64,000 nucleotides of DNA from Arthrobacter sp. AFG7.2 (GTDB lineage: Bacteria; Actinomycetota; Actinomycetes; Actinomycetales; Micrococcaceae). Position numbers and translations under genes: made by a program. Each line of letters starts with the position of its first letter. Within the stretch, counting starts at the first letter, position 1. The notes below the pieces were generated by a model. The model was not told the origin of the DNA, did not search any database, and worked only from the letters and a program-made list of their open reading frames with translations. This document shows, in pieces, positions 8,989-17,380 of this stretch. The stretch lies in assembly GCF_002892835.1 (NCBI RefSeq), contig NZ_PJMB01000009.1, forward strand, positions 62,001 to 126,000, read 5' to 3'.

Positions 8989-10007
8989 GGGGCCGCCCCG
9001 GGGCCCGTTGAGCGCCGGACCAGCAGGGCAGGTTCGAGCTTGCGGGCCACGGCGGGTCCCGGGCCGCCGGCCAGCCGCTTCAGCATGGCGCCGGCCGCCA
9101 GCCTGCCCAGTTCGCCGGCGTGCTGGTCGATGGAGGTCAGCCCGATCAGTGGGGAGGCCGCAACTTCGATGTTGTCGCAGCCCACAACAGCCACGTCATC
9201 CGGGACGGCCAGGCCATGCGAAGCCAGGGCTTCCATGATGCCGATCGCAGTCAGGTCGTTGTGGGCAAAGACCGCAGTGGGCACAGCGGCACCCGAAGCC
9301 AGGAAGTTGTTCATCGCGGCCCGTCCGCCGCGCTCCGTCATGTCGCTGTGCACCAGCAGCGGCTCCAGCCCGAACTGCCGCATGGCCCACAGGTAGCCTT
9401 CCCTGCGCGCGGTGTAAGGCAGCCACTCCGAGATATCCACGTGGGCAATCCGCCGGTGCCCTAGTCCGTGCAGGTGCTCCACGGCCAGCGCCCCGGAACG
9501 GAAGTCGTCGCACAGGACGGAATCGACGCCGTCGACCTCCAACTCCCGGGTGATGACCACCGCAGGCGTCCCCCGCAGGGCTGCCGCCAGATCCTCCGGC
9601 GAACCTGTGTAGCCGGCGAGGATCACGCCGTCCACCCTCAAGTCCACGAAGGAGCGCACCGCTTCGAGTTCCGTGCCCGGGTCAGCGGAGCCGACGGCGA
9701 CCATCACCTGGTTGCCGCTGCCGGCGAGGCCATCGGCGATGCCGTCATAGATGTCGGCGAACACCGGGTTGTGAAGGTCAAGGAACAGGACGCCCAACGT
9801 GTTGGTCCGGTAGCTTGCGAGCCTGCTGGCCAGCCTGTTGGGGGAATAGCCCAGGGCGGCGGCGCTCTCCAGAACAGCTGAACGCTTGGCGGGTGAGACC
9901 TTGGGGGAGTCGCGCATCACCAGGGAAACGAGGGCGCGGCTTACCCCGGCCTCACGGGCCACGTCCTCCATGGTCACGGACCGGGGGCCGGAAGAAGGCT
10001 GTTTCAC
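8985..10007 (-). CDS. LacI-family transcriptional regulator
   Basis: 340 residues with the N-terminal LacI helix-turn-helix (TMEDVAREAGVSRALVSLVM, residues 12-31), the hinge-helix region SPNRLASRLAS and a periplasmic-binding-like effector domain (DLHNPVFADIYDGIADGL). The GTG start is preceded by GGAG. It is the last gene of an apparent gntR-iolB-lacI operon and meets the dehydrogenase operon tail to tail. A perfect palindrome of LacI-operator type (TTAGAGCGCTCTAA) lies on the -10 of the inositol-type transporter at 11991 and is the best candidate for its operator, which would make it a repressor relieved by a sugar or polyol. Confidence 0.9.
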   Translation of the reverse strand: MKQPSSGPRSVTMEDVAREAGVSRALVSLVMRDSPKVSPAKRSAVLESAAALGYSPNRLASRLASYRTNTLGVLFLDLHNPVFADIYDGIADGLAGSGNQVMVAVGSADPGTELEAVRSFVDLRVDGVILAGYTGSPEDLAAALRGTPAVVITRELEVDGVDSVLCDDFRSGALAVEHLHGLGHRRIAHVDISEWLPYTARREGYLWAMRQFGLEPLLVHSDMTERGGRAAMNNFLASGAAVPTAVFAHNDLTAIGIMEALASHGLAVPDDVAVVGCDNIEVAASPLIGLTSIDQHAGELGRLAAGAMLKRLAGGPGPAVARKLEPALLVRRSTGPGAAP

Positions 10008-10043
10008 AAGGCTCCACTATGCCATCGCCGCGCCGGTCGGGCT

Positions 10044-10937
10044 TCAGGCGCCGAACGGCAACCGCGGGTCGATATCCTGCCCGTCCCATGTTTGGCGGAC
10101 CCAGCCGTGGTGGGGGTCATCACTGATCAGCCATTCACGTACGGGACCCGGGCCTGCCATCACGTTCAGGTAGTACAAGTCATAGCCCGGAGCGGCCATT
10201 GCAGGACCGTGCCAGCCATAGGGCACCAGGACAACGTCGCCTGTCCTTACCTCCGCAGAGACGTCGATGGGGCGTTCGTCTGAGGCGTAGACACGCTGGT
10301 AGCCGATGGCGTCGGAGTTTGCGGGGGCCGGGGACCCGGCTGCCACCTGGGTCTCGAAGTAGTAGATCTCCTCGAGGTGCGTCTCGCCGTCTTTCTCCTC
10401 ATCATGCTTGTGCGGGGGATAGGAGGACCAGTTGCCGGCGGGAGTGAGGACCTCGCACACGATGAACCGGTCGGCCTCCAGTGCGGCCGGCGTGCCGAAG
10501 TTGTGGACCTGCCGGGAGCAATTGCCGGCGCCCCGCAGTTCCACCGGGGTCTCAGCAGCAGTCACCAGCCGTGTGGGGTACGAATCCTTGGCCGGTGCGG
10601 TGGCAACCGCTACCCTTCCGCCGTCGGCCGAGCTGATGGTGACTGTCCGTCCAGTGCCGGAGTAGAGAACGTCGCTGGGCCCGTGAAACACGGACGTCCG
10701 GCCTTCTAGGAAGTATTTTTCACCGTCCACCGTGACGGTGAAGGCTCCGTTGAGCGGCACCACGATGCGTTCCTCCTGGGCGGCGGGAAGGACGACGTCG
10801 GCCCCTGCGGCGAGGGTGGCCACCTTCAGTCCGGTATGTGCCCAGCCGTCCACGGTAAGTTCAGAGTCGGAGGCCCCGATCGAGACGTCCCATGCGCCGT
10901 CGGCGGCGGTACCCAGCGGATATACCCAGTTGGTCAT
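10044..10937 (-). CDS. iolB: 5-deoxy-glucuronate isomerase IolB
   Basis: The 297-residue protein matches the IolB cupin family along its length, with the metal-binding segment SSYPPHKHDEEKDGE (His/Glu ligands) and HLEEIYYFE near residues 185-200, and the C-terminal VLVPYGWHGPAMAAPGYDLYYLNVMAG. IolB converts 5-deoxy-glucuronate to 5-dehydro-2-deoxy-gluconate in myo-inositol degradation. AAGGAG precedes the ATG. It lies 19 bases after the GntR gene and 36 bases before lacI on the same strand. No iolC, iolD, iolE or iolA is visible in the window, so other pathway genes probably lie upstream of position 1 or elsewhere. Confidence 0.93.
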   Translation of the reverse strand: MTNWVYPLGTAADGAWDVSIGASDSELTVDGWAHTGLKVATLAAGADVVLPAAQEERIVVPLNGAFTVTVDGEKYFLEGRTSVFHGPSDVLYSGTGRTVTISSADGGRVAVATAPAKDSYPTRLVTAAETPVELRGAGNCSRQVHNFGTPAALEADRFIVCEVLTPAGNWSSYPPHKHDEEKDGETHLEEIYYFETQVAAGSPAPANSDAIGYQRVYASDERPIDVSAEVRTGDVVLVPYGWHGPAMAAPGYDLYYLNVMAGPGPVREWLISDDPHHGWVRQTWDGQDIDPRLPFGA

Positions 10938-10956
10938 GTGAATTGGCTCCTTGCGG

Positions 10957-11697
10957 TTAGCGCTGTACGAGTGTCATTTCAAAGCTGTAGGAATCGGCGC
11001 GGTACACGTGGTGCCCGGTTTCCACGCGCCGGCCTGTGTCATCGGTGGCCGTGCGCTCCATGGTGACCAGTGCTGATCCGGGCGCGGTCTCCAGGAGGGT
11101 GGCCTGGTAGTCGTTGGCCACCACGGCCCCTATCCGCTGGTTGGCAAGCCGGAAGTTGACGCCGCCGCGGCGAAGGATGGCGTAAAGCCCCTCGGCCGAC
11201 AGCATCGCCTCGTCCATGGCTGCAATGTCGTCCCGGACCCAGTTCTCCATCAGGGCCAGCGGCTTGCCCCCAACTTTCCTCAGCCGGGTGAAGTGGTAGA
11301 CCTTGGAGCCGGCCGGCAGCTGGAGCGTGGCCAGGGTGGCATCATCCGCCTCGACATGCGAGAAGCTCAGGACATCAGTGGTGGGCTTCTTGCCGTTGTT
11401 GGTGAGGTCGTCATGGAGGCTCGAGAGCTCCAGCGGACGACGCACCTGGCTGGACACCACCTGGGTTCCCACACCGCGTTTGCGCACCAGCAGGCCGGAA
11501 CGGACCAGTTCATCCATGGCCTTGCGCATGGTGGGACGGGAAAGGTTCAACTGTGCAGCCAGGTCAATCTCATTATCGAGCCGGCTGCCGGGCTCCAGTA
11601 CTCCGCTGAAGATTGCGGCTTCGATCCCCTGCACCACCTGGTGGTAGAGCGGGACGGGGGAGGAGCGGTCAATGCTGAGACCCAGGTTGTTCGCCAC
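10957..11697 (-). CDS. GntR-family (UTRA domain) transcriptional regulator
   Basis: A 246-residue regulator with an N-terminal winged helix (PLYHQVVQGIEAAIFSGVLE ... LNLSRPTMRKAMDELVRSGL) and a C-terminal UTRA effector domain (VYHFTRLR, LMENWVR, ATDDTGRRVETGHHVYRAD). I place the start at GTG 11697, after GAGGGA, because homology begins there. A longer frame up to 11847 would put the predicted promoter and the TGATAGGACA site inside coding sequence. It heads the gntR-iolB-lacI operon. The 10-mer shared by its own promoter, the ABC operon and the transporter promoter suggests it controls all three and itself, probably responding to an inositol metabolite. Confidence 0.88.
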   Translation of the reverse strand: MANNLGLSIDRSSPVPLYHQVVQGIEAAIFSGVLEPGSRLDNEIDLAAQLNLSRPTMRKAMDELVRSGLLVRKRGVGTQVVSSQVRRPLELSSLHDDLTNNGKKPTTDVLSFSHVEADDATLATLQLPAGSKVYHFTRLRKVGGKPLALMENWVRDDIAAMDEAMLSAEGLYAILRRGGVNFRLANQRIGAVVANDYQATLLETAPGSALVTMERTATDDTGRRVETGHHVYRADSYSFEMTLVQR

Positions 11698-11778
11698 GGT
11701 ACTTCCCTCATGTTCCTTGGTGCGGGACGTCGTCGCCCGGTGGGGCTCAAACGGCCGCTTTGCCGCTATATGTTCGCT

Positions 11779-11834
11779 TGATAGGACATACTTTTCTTCC
11801 TTCTTGATCCTAGCAGGCGCTCCCTTCGGGTCAA
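11779..11834 (-). promoter_or_regulatory. gntR promoter with candidate autoregulatory site
   Basis: Read on the minus strand, TTGACC (11834-11829) and TAGGAT (11812-11807) are spaced by 16 bases. The site TGATAGGACA (+ strand 11779-11788) falls just downstream of the expected transcription start, a good place for a roadblock repressor. The leader to GTG 11697 would be about 100 bases. Confidence 0.5.
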
Positions 11835-11874
11835 GGGGCTGCGCCACTGAGGGCGGAAGCTAGGGGCGTGATCA

Positions 11875-11925
11875 TGTAAGGACATTAGGACTTTCTCTTG
11901 ACGGCTAACGTTAGAGCGCTCTAAT
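11875..11925 (+). promoter_or_regulatory. Transporter promoter with GntR-type and LacI-type candidate operators
   Basis: TTGACG (11898-11903) and TCTAAT (11920-11925) with a 16-base spacer form a strong promoter. The perfect 14-bp palindrome TTAGAGCGCTCTAA (11911-11924), with the central CG usual for LacI-family sites, covers the -10. TGTAAGGACA (11875-11884) lies upstream of the -35 and is the third copy of the 10-mer also found at 757 and 11779. The promoter drives the MFS gene at 11991. Confidence 0.65.
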
Positions 11926-11990
11926 CTGAGTGGACCGCATCACATTCCCCGGCCGGGCATCCGGTCCCCGAGAGAATTTGAGAGGCAACA

Positions 11991-13409
11991 ATGCTGTTGC
12001 AGAAACCGTCACCGAACGCCCCCGCAAGTCAACGCCGGGGCTACCTTGCCCGGCTCACTGTCATCTCCACCCTGGGCGGGTTGCTCTTTGGCTACGACAC
12101 CGGCGTGATCTCAGGCGCCCTGCTGTACATGAACGATTCCCTCAACATGAGCTCCGTCGAGGAAGCCATGGTGGTCAGCGCCCTGCTGTTCCCGGGCGCT
12201 GCGGTGGGCGCCCTCACCGGCGGACGCATGGCGGACAGGCTGGGACGCCGCGGATCCCTGCTGGTCTGCGCCCTGCTGTTCCTGTTTGGAGCCATCGGCT
12301 GCGCCATCGCTCCCACCGTGTCCTTCATGATCGCAGCCCGCATCCTGCTGGGACTGGGCGTCGGTGCTGCCGCCGTCACCTGCCCGCTGTATCTCGCGGA
12401 GATGGCACCTGCCCACCTGCGCGGCCGCATGGTGACCATCAACGAACTCATGATCGTTACCGGGCAGATGCTGGCATTCGCCATCAACGCCCTGCTGGAC
12501 GCCCTGATCCAGGACACCGAAGTCTGGCGCATGATGCTTGGCATCGCGTCCCTCCCGGCCATCGCACTGCTCGCCGGAATGCTGATGCTGCCCGAATCCC
12601 CACGCTGGTACGCCATCCGGGGCCGGCTGGAGGACAGCCGCCGCGTGCTTAACCTCAGCCGCAGCCCCGAAGAAGCTGCGAACGAGTTCCAGGAGATCGA
12701 GGCGGCAGCCAGGACCGCCAAGGAAGAGCGCGGCCATGCGTGGCGCGATCTTCGGGACAACCCCTGGATGCGGCGCCTGCTGTGGATCGGCATTGGCCTT
12801 GCCACAGTCCAGCAGGCAACCGGCATCAACACGGTCAACTACTATGCCCCCACCATCCTCGAGAAAAGCGGGTTGGGAGTCAGCGCTTCACTGGTGGCGA
12901 CCATCGGCGTCGGTGTGACCTCCGTCCTGATGACCATCCTGGGCATCTGGCTGCTTGGTTTCGTCGGACGGCGCACGATGCTCGTGATTGGATTCTCCGG
13001 CGTGGTGGGCTCACAGGCACTGCTGTCAGTGGTTTTCCTGCTGCCCCAGTCCGACCTGGCCAGCTACACGATCCTCGCCGCAATGATGCTCTTTGTGGCA
13101 TTCGTCCAGTGCTTCATCGGCACCTGCGTCTGGTTGCTCCTCTCCGAAATGTTCCCACTGGCCATCCGCGGTTTCGCGATGGGAATCGCGGTGTTCGCGC
13201 TGTGGACCGTCAACGCCGCCATCTCGTTCCTGTTCCCGATCGTGGTGGAGGCATTGGGATCCACCGGAACGTTCGCCCTCTTCGTCCTGGTCAACGTTGC
13301 TTCCCTTGCCTTCGTGATGAAATATGTCCCGGAAACCAAAGGCCGTTCACTCGAGGAACTGGAGGCCCACTTCCGCGAGGGCGCCCAGCCGGCGAGCCTG
13401 CCGGCCTAG
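11991..13409 (+). CDS. Sugar-porter MFS transporter (inositol/IolT-like)
   Basis: The 472-residue protein has twelve predicted membrane segments and the full sugar-porter signature set: GYDTGVISGALLYM in TM1, GRMADRLGRRGS between TM2 and TM3, PESPRWY after TM6, QQATGINTVNYYAP in TM7 and VPETKGRSLEELE at the end. The family takes up hexoses, pentoses or inositols with protons. The combination with iolB, IolG-like genes and the dual operator makes myo-inositol or a related cyclitol the most likely substrate. The start ATG follows AGAGG. Its sequence resembles the partial transporter at the left end of the window. Confidence 0.9.
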   Translation: MLLQKPSPNAPASQRRGYLARLTVISTLGGLLFGYDTGVISGALLYMNDSLNMSSVEEAMVVSALLFPGAAVGALTGGRMADRLGRRGSLLVCALLFLFGAIGCAIAPTVSFMIAARILLGLGVGAAAVTCPLYLAEMAPAHLRGRMVTINELMIVTGQMLAFAINALLDALIQDTEVWRMMLGIASLPAIALLAGMLMLPESPRWYAIRGRLEDSRRVLNLSRSPEEAANEFQEIEAAARTAKEERGHAWRDLRDNPWMRRLLWIGIGLATVQQATGINTVNYYAPTILEKSGLGVSASLVATIGVGVTSVLMTILGIWLLGFVGRRTMLVIGFSGVVGSQALLSVVFLLPQSDLASYTILAAMMLFVAFVQCFIGTCVWLLLSEMFPLAIRGFAMGIAVFALWTVNAAISFLFPIVVEALGSTGTFALFVLVNVASLAFVMKYVPETKGRSLEELEAHFREGAQPASLPA

Positions 13410-13425
13410 CTTTCCGTATCCCGTA

Positions 13426-13490
13426 CCAACGCGGGGTCAGGTACAGCCATCCCGGTGCTCCGGAACGGGCGGTATCTGACCCCGCGTTGC
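13426..13490. repeat. Long imperfect inverted repeat between transporter and LOG gene
   Basis: AACGCGGGGTCAG (13428-13440) and CTGACCCCGCGTT (13476-13488) are exact 13-bp complements. The similarity continues inwards with a few mismatches so that each half is about 28-30 bp. It lies after the transporter stop codon and 17 bases before the LOG start. It could act as a terminator, but it lacks a T-tract and is unusually long, so a dispersed palindromic repeat is also possible. Confidence 0.55.
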
Positions 13491-13504
13491 TTTAGGTTTG
13501 AACC

Positions 13505-14324
13505 GTGAACCTCTCCGGAAACCTGGGACCGAATCCGCACAACCTGGAAGTGGAGGACCTGGACAGTTTCGACCGGCTCCTCCACGCCGGCGCAGTGGAC
13601 CTGCACGGCTGGCATGCGCAGTCCCTGGACCTTCGGGGGAGGGCGGCGGCCTTGGAACGCGTCCAGGTTGAGGGAGCCATTTTCCTGGGCTGCGCGTTCG
13701 ACGAGGGCGTGGAGGATCTCCTTCGCCGGCGGGGAGCGCTGATCTTCCCCCGGCTGGAGTCGGTCCCGTTCGACCCGTACCGTGCCACGCTGTACGCGCC
13801 GGAAGAGTTGTACGCCGGACTGGCGGACGCCCCGTACGAAGCGCTGCCGGATGCACGCATTTACCAGTGGAGCATCCAGCCGGGCCAGCGGCACCGGCTG
13901 GACGCGACACTGGCGTCGGCGCTCCATGACCATGCCATCGGCGATGCCTTGGACGAAGTGACCCGGTCCGACGCATGGCAGGGCCGTGGGGTGGTGGGAG
14001 TGATGGGCGGGCATGCCGCGCAGCGCGGCAGTACGGACTTTGCGAACGCCGCCCTGCTGGGCAGGCTCCTGGCGCGGGACGGACGTGTAGTGGCTACCGG
14101 CGGGGGACCGGGCGCAATGGAAGCAGCAAACTTGGGTGCGTACCTCAGCGAGGCGTCCGACGGCGAGATGCTGGCCGCGCTGGACGACCTCGCCTCCGTC
14201 CCCGGCTTCCGCCCCTCCGTGTCAGCGTGGGCGCGGGCGGCGGCCGCCGTCGTCGAACGTTTTCCCGGCGGCACGCCGTCGCTCGGAATTCCGACGTGGT
14301 TCTATGGCCACGAGCCGCCCAACT
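13505..14324 (+). pseudogene. LOG-family nucleotide-binding protein, N-terminal portion (interrupted)
   Basis: From GTG 13505 the frame encodes about 273 residues of a LOG-family (lysine decarboxylase-like, Rossmann) protein, including VVGVMGGHAAQRG and the nucleotide-binding GGGPGAMEAAN. It runs into unrelated sequence after TWFYGHEPPN and stops at 14335. The second half, with the other half of the active site, is at 19383-19711. Joining 14324 to 19383 restores PPN-YFATHIAKYF in frame, so the gene was intact before a 5058-bp insertion. LOG enzymes cleave nucleotide 5'-monophosphates at the base-ribose bond. The gene is very likely inactive here. Confidence 0.9.
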
Positions 14325-14384
14325 GTGAGTCTTGACAGTGGCTGGTCCGGGACTGGCTGGCAGGATGGGTGCAGGCCGTTCCGC

Positions 14385-14545
14385 CCGTGGATGCGACTCA
14401 CCGCACAACTGACCCGCATGGTGTCTTTAAGTAGATTTGTCGGTCCATTGGGTGGTCCGGCCGGCACCTGTCCGGCCCACCTCGGTAGCTTGATCAGAAG
14501 ATTGTCCACCCCTTTTGCGGGGCGTGACCCATCACAGTGCTGTTC
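14385..14545 (+). ncRNA. Candidate IS110 bridge RNA (left-end non-coding region)
   Basis: IS110-group elements encode a bridge RNA in the non-coding DNA upstream of the transposase. Here CCGCACAACT (14401-14410) matches the left target CCGCCCAACT in 9 of 10 bases, and AAGTAG (14429-14434) is the exact complement of the right target CTACTT including the CT core. They sit on opposite sides of a small stem (GAC/GTC) and are enclosed by CGAC (14394-14397) and GTCG (14439-14442), like a target-binding loop. TCACAG (14532-14537) is the complement of the element's left end CTGTGA, as expected for a donor guide. Ends of the RNA are estimates. Confidence 0.6.
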
Positions 14546-14617
14546 CTTGGTGACCTCACCCGGACTGGCGTCGGCCAGCGACGGCCATGACCGTGTCCGT
14601 GAAGAGGAAAGGTACCA

Positions 14618-15706
14618 ATGACCGCCATGTCTATCGTCGCGCATACCCATCCATTCGTCGTCGGTGTCGACACGCACGCCCGAAACCACGTCTACGCGAT
14701 CCTCGCCGCGAATACCGGCGCCTTGCTAGAATCCCGGGATTTCCCTGCCACTGGTGCCGGGATCAACCGGGCAATCGACTGGGTCGCCCGCCGCACCGAT
14801 GGTAGTGCCGATACTCTCTGGGTGATCGAAGGTGCCGCATCCTACGGGGCGATCCTGGCCGGCACCGTAGCCAGCCACGGCTTCCCTGTGGCAGAGGCGC
14901 CGCGCATGGATGCCAGGAAGCGTCGGGGGGTGGGCAAGACCGATGCCCTGGACGCCCACCAGATCGCCATCTCGACCCTGCCCCTACCGGTGGACAAGCT
15001 GCGCCGCCCCCGCCTGCATGACGGGATCCGCCAAGGCGTGAGGATTCTGGTGACGGCGCGGGGATCCCTGAGCAAGGACCGCACCCGGTCGATCAACGCG
15101 CTCAACGCCCTGGTGCGCGGCAATGACCTGGGCATCGACGCCCGCAAGAAGCTCACCAGCAACCAGATCACTGAGGTCTCAAAGTGGCGGTCCCGGGAGG
15201 AAGAACTCTCCTTGTCCATCGCCCGCACCGAGGCCGTGCGGCTGGCTAGACACATCCTGCTTCTCGACGAGCAGCTCACGGCCAACGAGAACCAGCTCGA
15301 TGAGTTGGTCAAGGTCAGTGAGGCCGCACCCTTGCTGGAGGAAACAGGGTTCGCAGCGATCAGCGCCGCGAAGTGCCTCGCTGCCTGGTCACACGAAGGA
15401 AGAGTCCGTAACGAGGCGGCGTTCGCATCCCTGGCCGGGGTGAATCCCATACCCGCATCATCCGGGAACACGGTCAGGCACCGACTGAACCGGGGCGGAG
15501 ACAGATCCCTGAACAGTGCCCTGCACATGGTCGCGGTCACCAAAATGAGCCATGACACCAAAACCCGCGAGTACGCCGAAAAACGACGCGCCCAAGGGAG
15601 AACCAACAAGGAAATACGCCGCTGCATCAAGCGCTACCTCGCACGCCATATCTACCGCACGCTCAACGCCTCAGCAACACAAACGCCTTTGGCTATGGCA
15701 GCGTGA
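14618..15706 (+). CDS. IS110-family transposase (bridge-RNA-guided recombinase type)
   Basis: The 362-residue protein has the RuvC-like DEDD quartet of IS110 transposases at D18 (VGVDTH), E71 (WVIEG), D109 and D112 (KTDALDAHQ). Its C-terminal Tnp domain carries the catalytic Ser in PIPASSGNT (281-282), followed by NRGGDRSLNSALHMV and RCIKRYLARHIYRTL. The sequence looks complete. GAGGAAAGG precedes the ATG. About 290 bp of non-coding DNA lies upstream and contains target-like guides, which places it in the IS110 rather than the IS1111 subgroup. It is expected to insert the element at sites chosen by the RNA. Confidence 0.93.
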   Translation: MTAMSIVAHTHPFVVGVDTHARNHVYAILAANTGALLESRDFPATGAGINRAIDWVARRTDGSADTLWVIEGAASYGAILAGTVASHGFPVAEAPRMDARKRRGVGKTDALDAHQIAISTLPLPVDKLRRPRLHDGIRQGVRILVTARGSLSKDRTRSINALNALVRGNDLGIDARKKLTSNQITEVSKWRSREEELSLSIARTEAVRLARHILLLDEQLTANENQLDELVKVSEAAPLLEETGFAAISAAKCLAAWSHEGRVRNEAAFASLAGVNPIPASSGNTVRHRLNRGGDRSLNSALHMVAVTKMSHDTKTREYAEKRRAQGRTNKEIRRCIKRYLARHIYRTLNASATQTPLAMAA

Positions 15707-15991
15707 TTCAGGACCGGTGTGGCGTTGCGATAACAGCTCTCCTTAATCCGGTAGCAGCAGCGTCATCTCCACATTCCGCGTTCTGTGTGCCCGGTAAATG
15801 ATCCGTCACCGGGCGCTACGAGGTCACATCATGGTCCGGGCGTGGTGCCCATTAAAGGATCCCTGCGGGACAGCAACTAGGAAGCGTCATCCAATTGCAG
15901 ATTTGGCAGACGCCGCCGCCGTCACGTTGTCGTTTCCTGGAATCGTCTGAACGGAAGGTTCGAAGTCGCCTGCAGAGCCTTTCCCGGCGTC
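15707..15991. other. Non-coding stretch after the transposase with a right-end-like motif
   Basis: No gene is seen in these 285 bases. The sequence at 15869-15888 (GACAGCAACTAGGAAGCGTC) resembles the right end of the whole insert at 19363-19381 (GACAAGACATAGAAGCGTC), sharing GACA, TAG and AAGCGTC. It may be the original right end of the IS110 element, or a second end used in mobilising the cargo. Confidence 0.4.
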
Positions 15992-17380
15992 TCAACCGCC
16001 TTGGTACGTGATCAGGGGCGGGCTTGGTTGCTTACCGTGCGCTGCCGGGCGCGTCATTGACCAGACGAGGAGTGCGGTAGCGGCAAGGGGTGCGATGAAG
16101 GCTGCCATGGTCACCAGGCTGAGGCCGACAATTGAACCGGCGAAGCCAAACATCGTTGTCACTCCGACGCGGAGTGCGGAGCCTCCGGGAATGAGCCGTC
16201 CAAAAGGCAGGGCAACCGCGAAGCCCATCAATACTGCTGCCGCAAGGATCAGCGGCCACTGGTTAGGATGCCCGGCCCCAAGGAATTGGGCGGCCGCCAC
16301 CACGATGAGACTTGCACAACACAGGAGGGCCGACCAGCGCATGACGCCACCGAAACGCGGGGTCAGCACTGTCCCGGCCGCGATGGTCGCGGGGATGGCT
16401 GCCAGCGCGCCGACGGCCAGGCCGAGGTTCATGGCGTGGGTGGAATCCTTGACCATTGGTGCCCAGCTACTGCCGGTGAGGGCAAAGAGGGCACACCCAA
16501 CTCCGGCGGTTATGGTCACCAGCGCGGCCGCGCCAGCTGGCGCGGCCCGCCGCCGGGTCCAAGTTGCCGCCGAAATCGGCGGAGACCACGGCGCTGCCCG
16601 AAATGTGTCGCGCGGTGCTGGCGGGCGGTTCGCACTGTTCTGCCGCAGAGCGACGACCAACAGCACGACAGCGCCCAGTGTGCCGATCAGTGGTGTCATC
16701 AGCGTCAACGCCCCGAAGACGAGCGCCAACGGTGCTGCCAAGGCAGTACTTTGCACAAGGCGCATGGGCAGAGCGCGTCGTTTACTCAGCATCGATTCGA
16801 CCGGTGCCACAAGACAGATTGTCCCGGCTATCCACGCGAGGATAAGGAATAAGAGGGTCGACGATCCAAACCAACTGCGGCCGAGGTCGGCGTCCGCTTC
16901 CTCAAAACCGACCGACCAACTCGCTGCCGTCAGCGCCGCGAAGCCGCAGGCCGGTATGGCGCTGGCTGCGGTGGACATAGCGGCCGGGGCGGAGAGCCGC
17001 CCAGCCCGATGCAAGAGAACTATGGCGGAGAGGGCCAATGCGAGTGGTCCGATGAACACTGCCAGGACGAGCCGGGCAAAGCCGGCTCCAGGGAGGATTA
17101 TCGCGTTGCTCAACAACAGTGCGGTGGCACCGATATACGCGACCAGAGCTGTCGCGGCCAATCCGGCCGCCCAGCGGAGCGTTGCCCGCTCGCCCAGCCC
17201 GTGGCCGCGGAGGGACCACGCTTCCGGAACAGAAGGGCGCATCAGGCCTCGGTCACTGGCGTGCTGTTCGAGACTGTCGAGCACAATACTGCTGTGCTCC
17301 TCACGCCAGGATCGCGGATACCACCGCAACAGTCGGGCATACCGACTCCGCCGACGGCCGCTCACTGAGCGAGCCCCCAT
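15992..17380 (-). CDS. Polytopic membrane protein paired with PadR regulator
   Basis: The 462-residue protein begins with a cytoplasmic segment RYARLLRWYPRSWREEH, a motif common at the N-terminus of actinobacterial membrane proteins encoded behind PadR regulators. It is followed by about ten to twelve hydrophobic helices. No nucleotide-binding or catalytic motif is visible. The start overlaps the end of the padR gene by 19 bases, so the two are translationally coupled. PadR partners are often transporters or stress-sensing membrane proteins; the role here is unknown. It is cargo of the insert at 14325-19382. Confidence 0.75.
   Translation of the reverse strand: MGARSVSGRRRSRYARLLRWYPRSWREEHSSIVLDSLEQHASDRGLMRPSVPEAWSLRGHGLGERATLRWAAGLAATALVAYIGATALLLSNAIILPGAGFARLVLAVFIGPLALALSAIVLLHRAGRLSAPAAMSTAASAIPACGFAALTAASWSVGFEEADADLGRSWFGSSTLLFLILAWIAGTICLVAPVESMLSKRRALPMRLVQSTALAAPLALVFGALTLMTPLIGTLGAVVLLVVALRQNSANRPPAPRDTFRAAPWSPPISAATWTRRRAAPAGAAALVTITAGVGCALFALTGSSWAPMVKDSTHAMNLGLAVGALAAIPATIAAGTVLTPRFGGVMRWSALLCCASLIVVAAAQFLGAGHPNQWPLILAAAVLMGFAVALPFGRLIPGGSALRVGVTTMFGFAGSIVGLSLVTMAAFIAPLAATALLVWSMTRPAAHGKQPSPPLITYQGG

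Noticed and set aside
11698-11847. Longer N-terminus of the GntR regulator starting at 11847
   Set aside because: The extra 50 residues lack homology, and the region contains the predicted promoter and the TGATAGGACA site.
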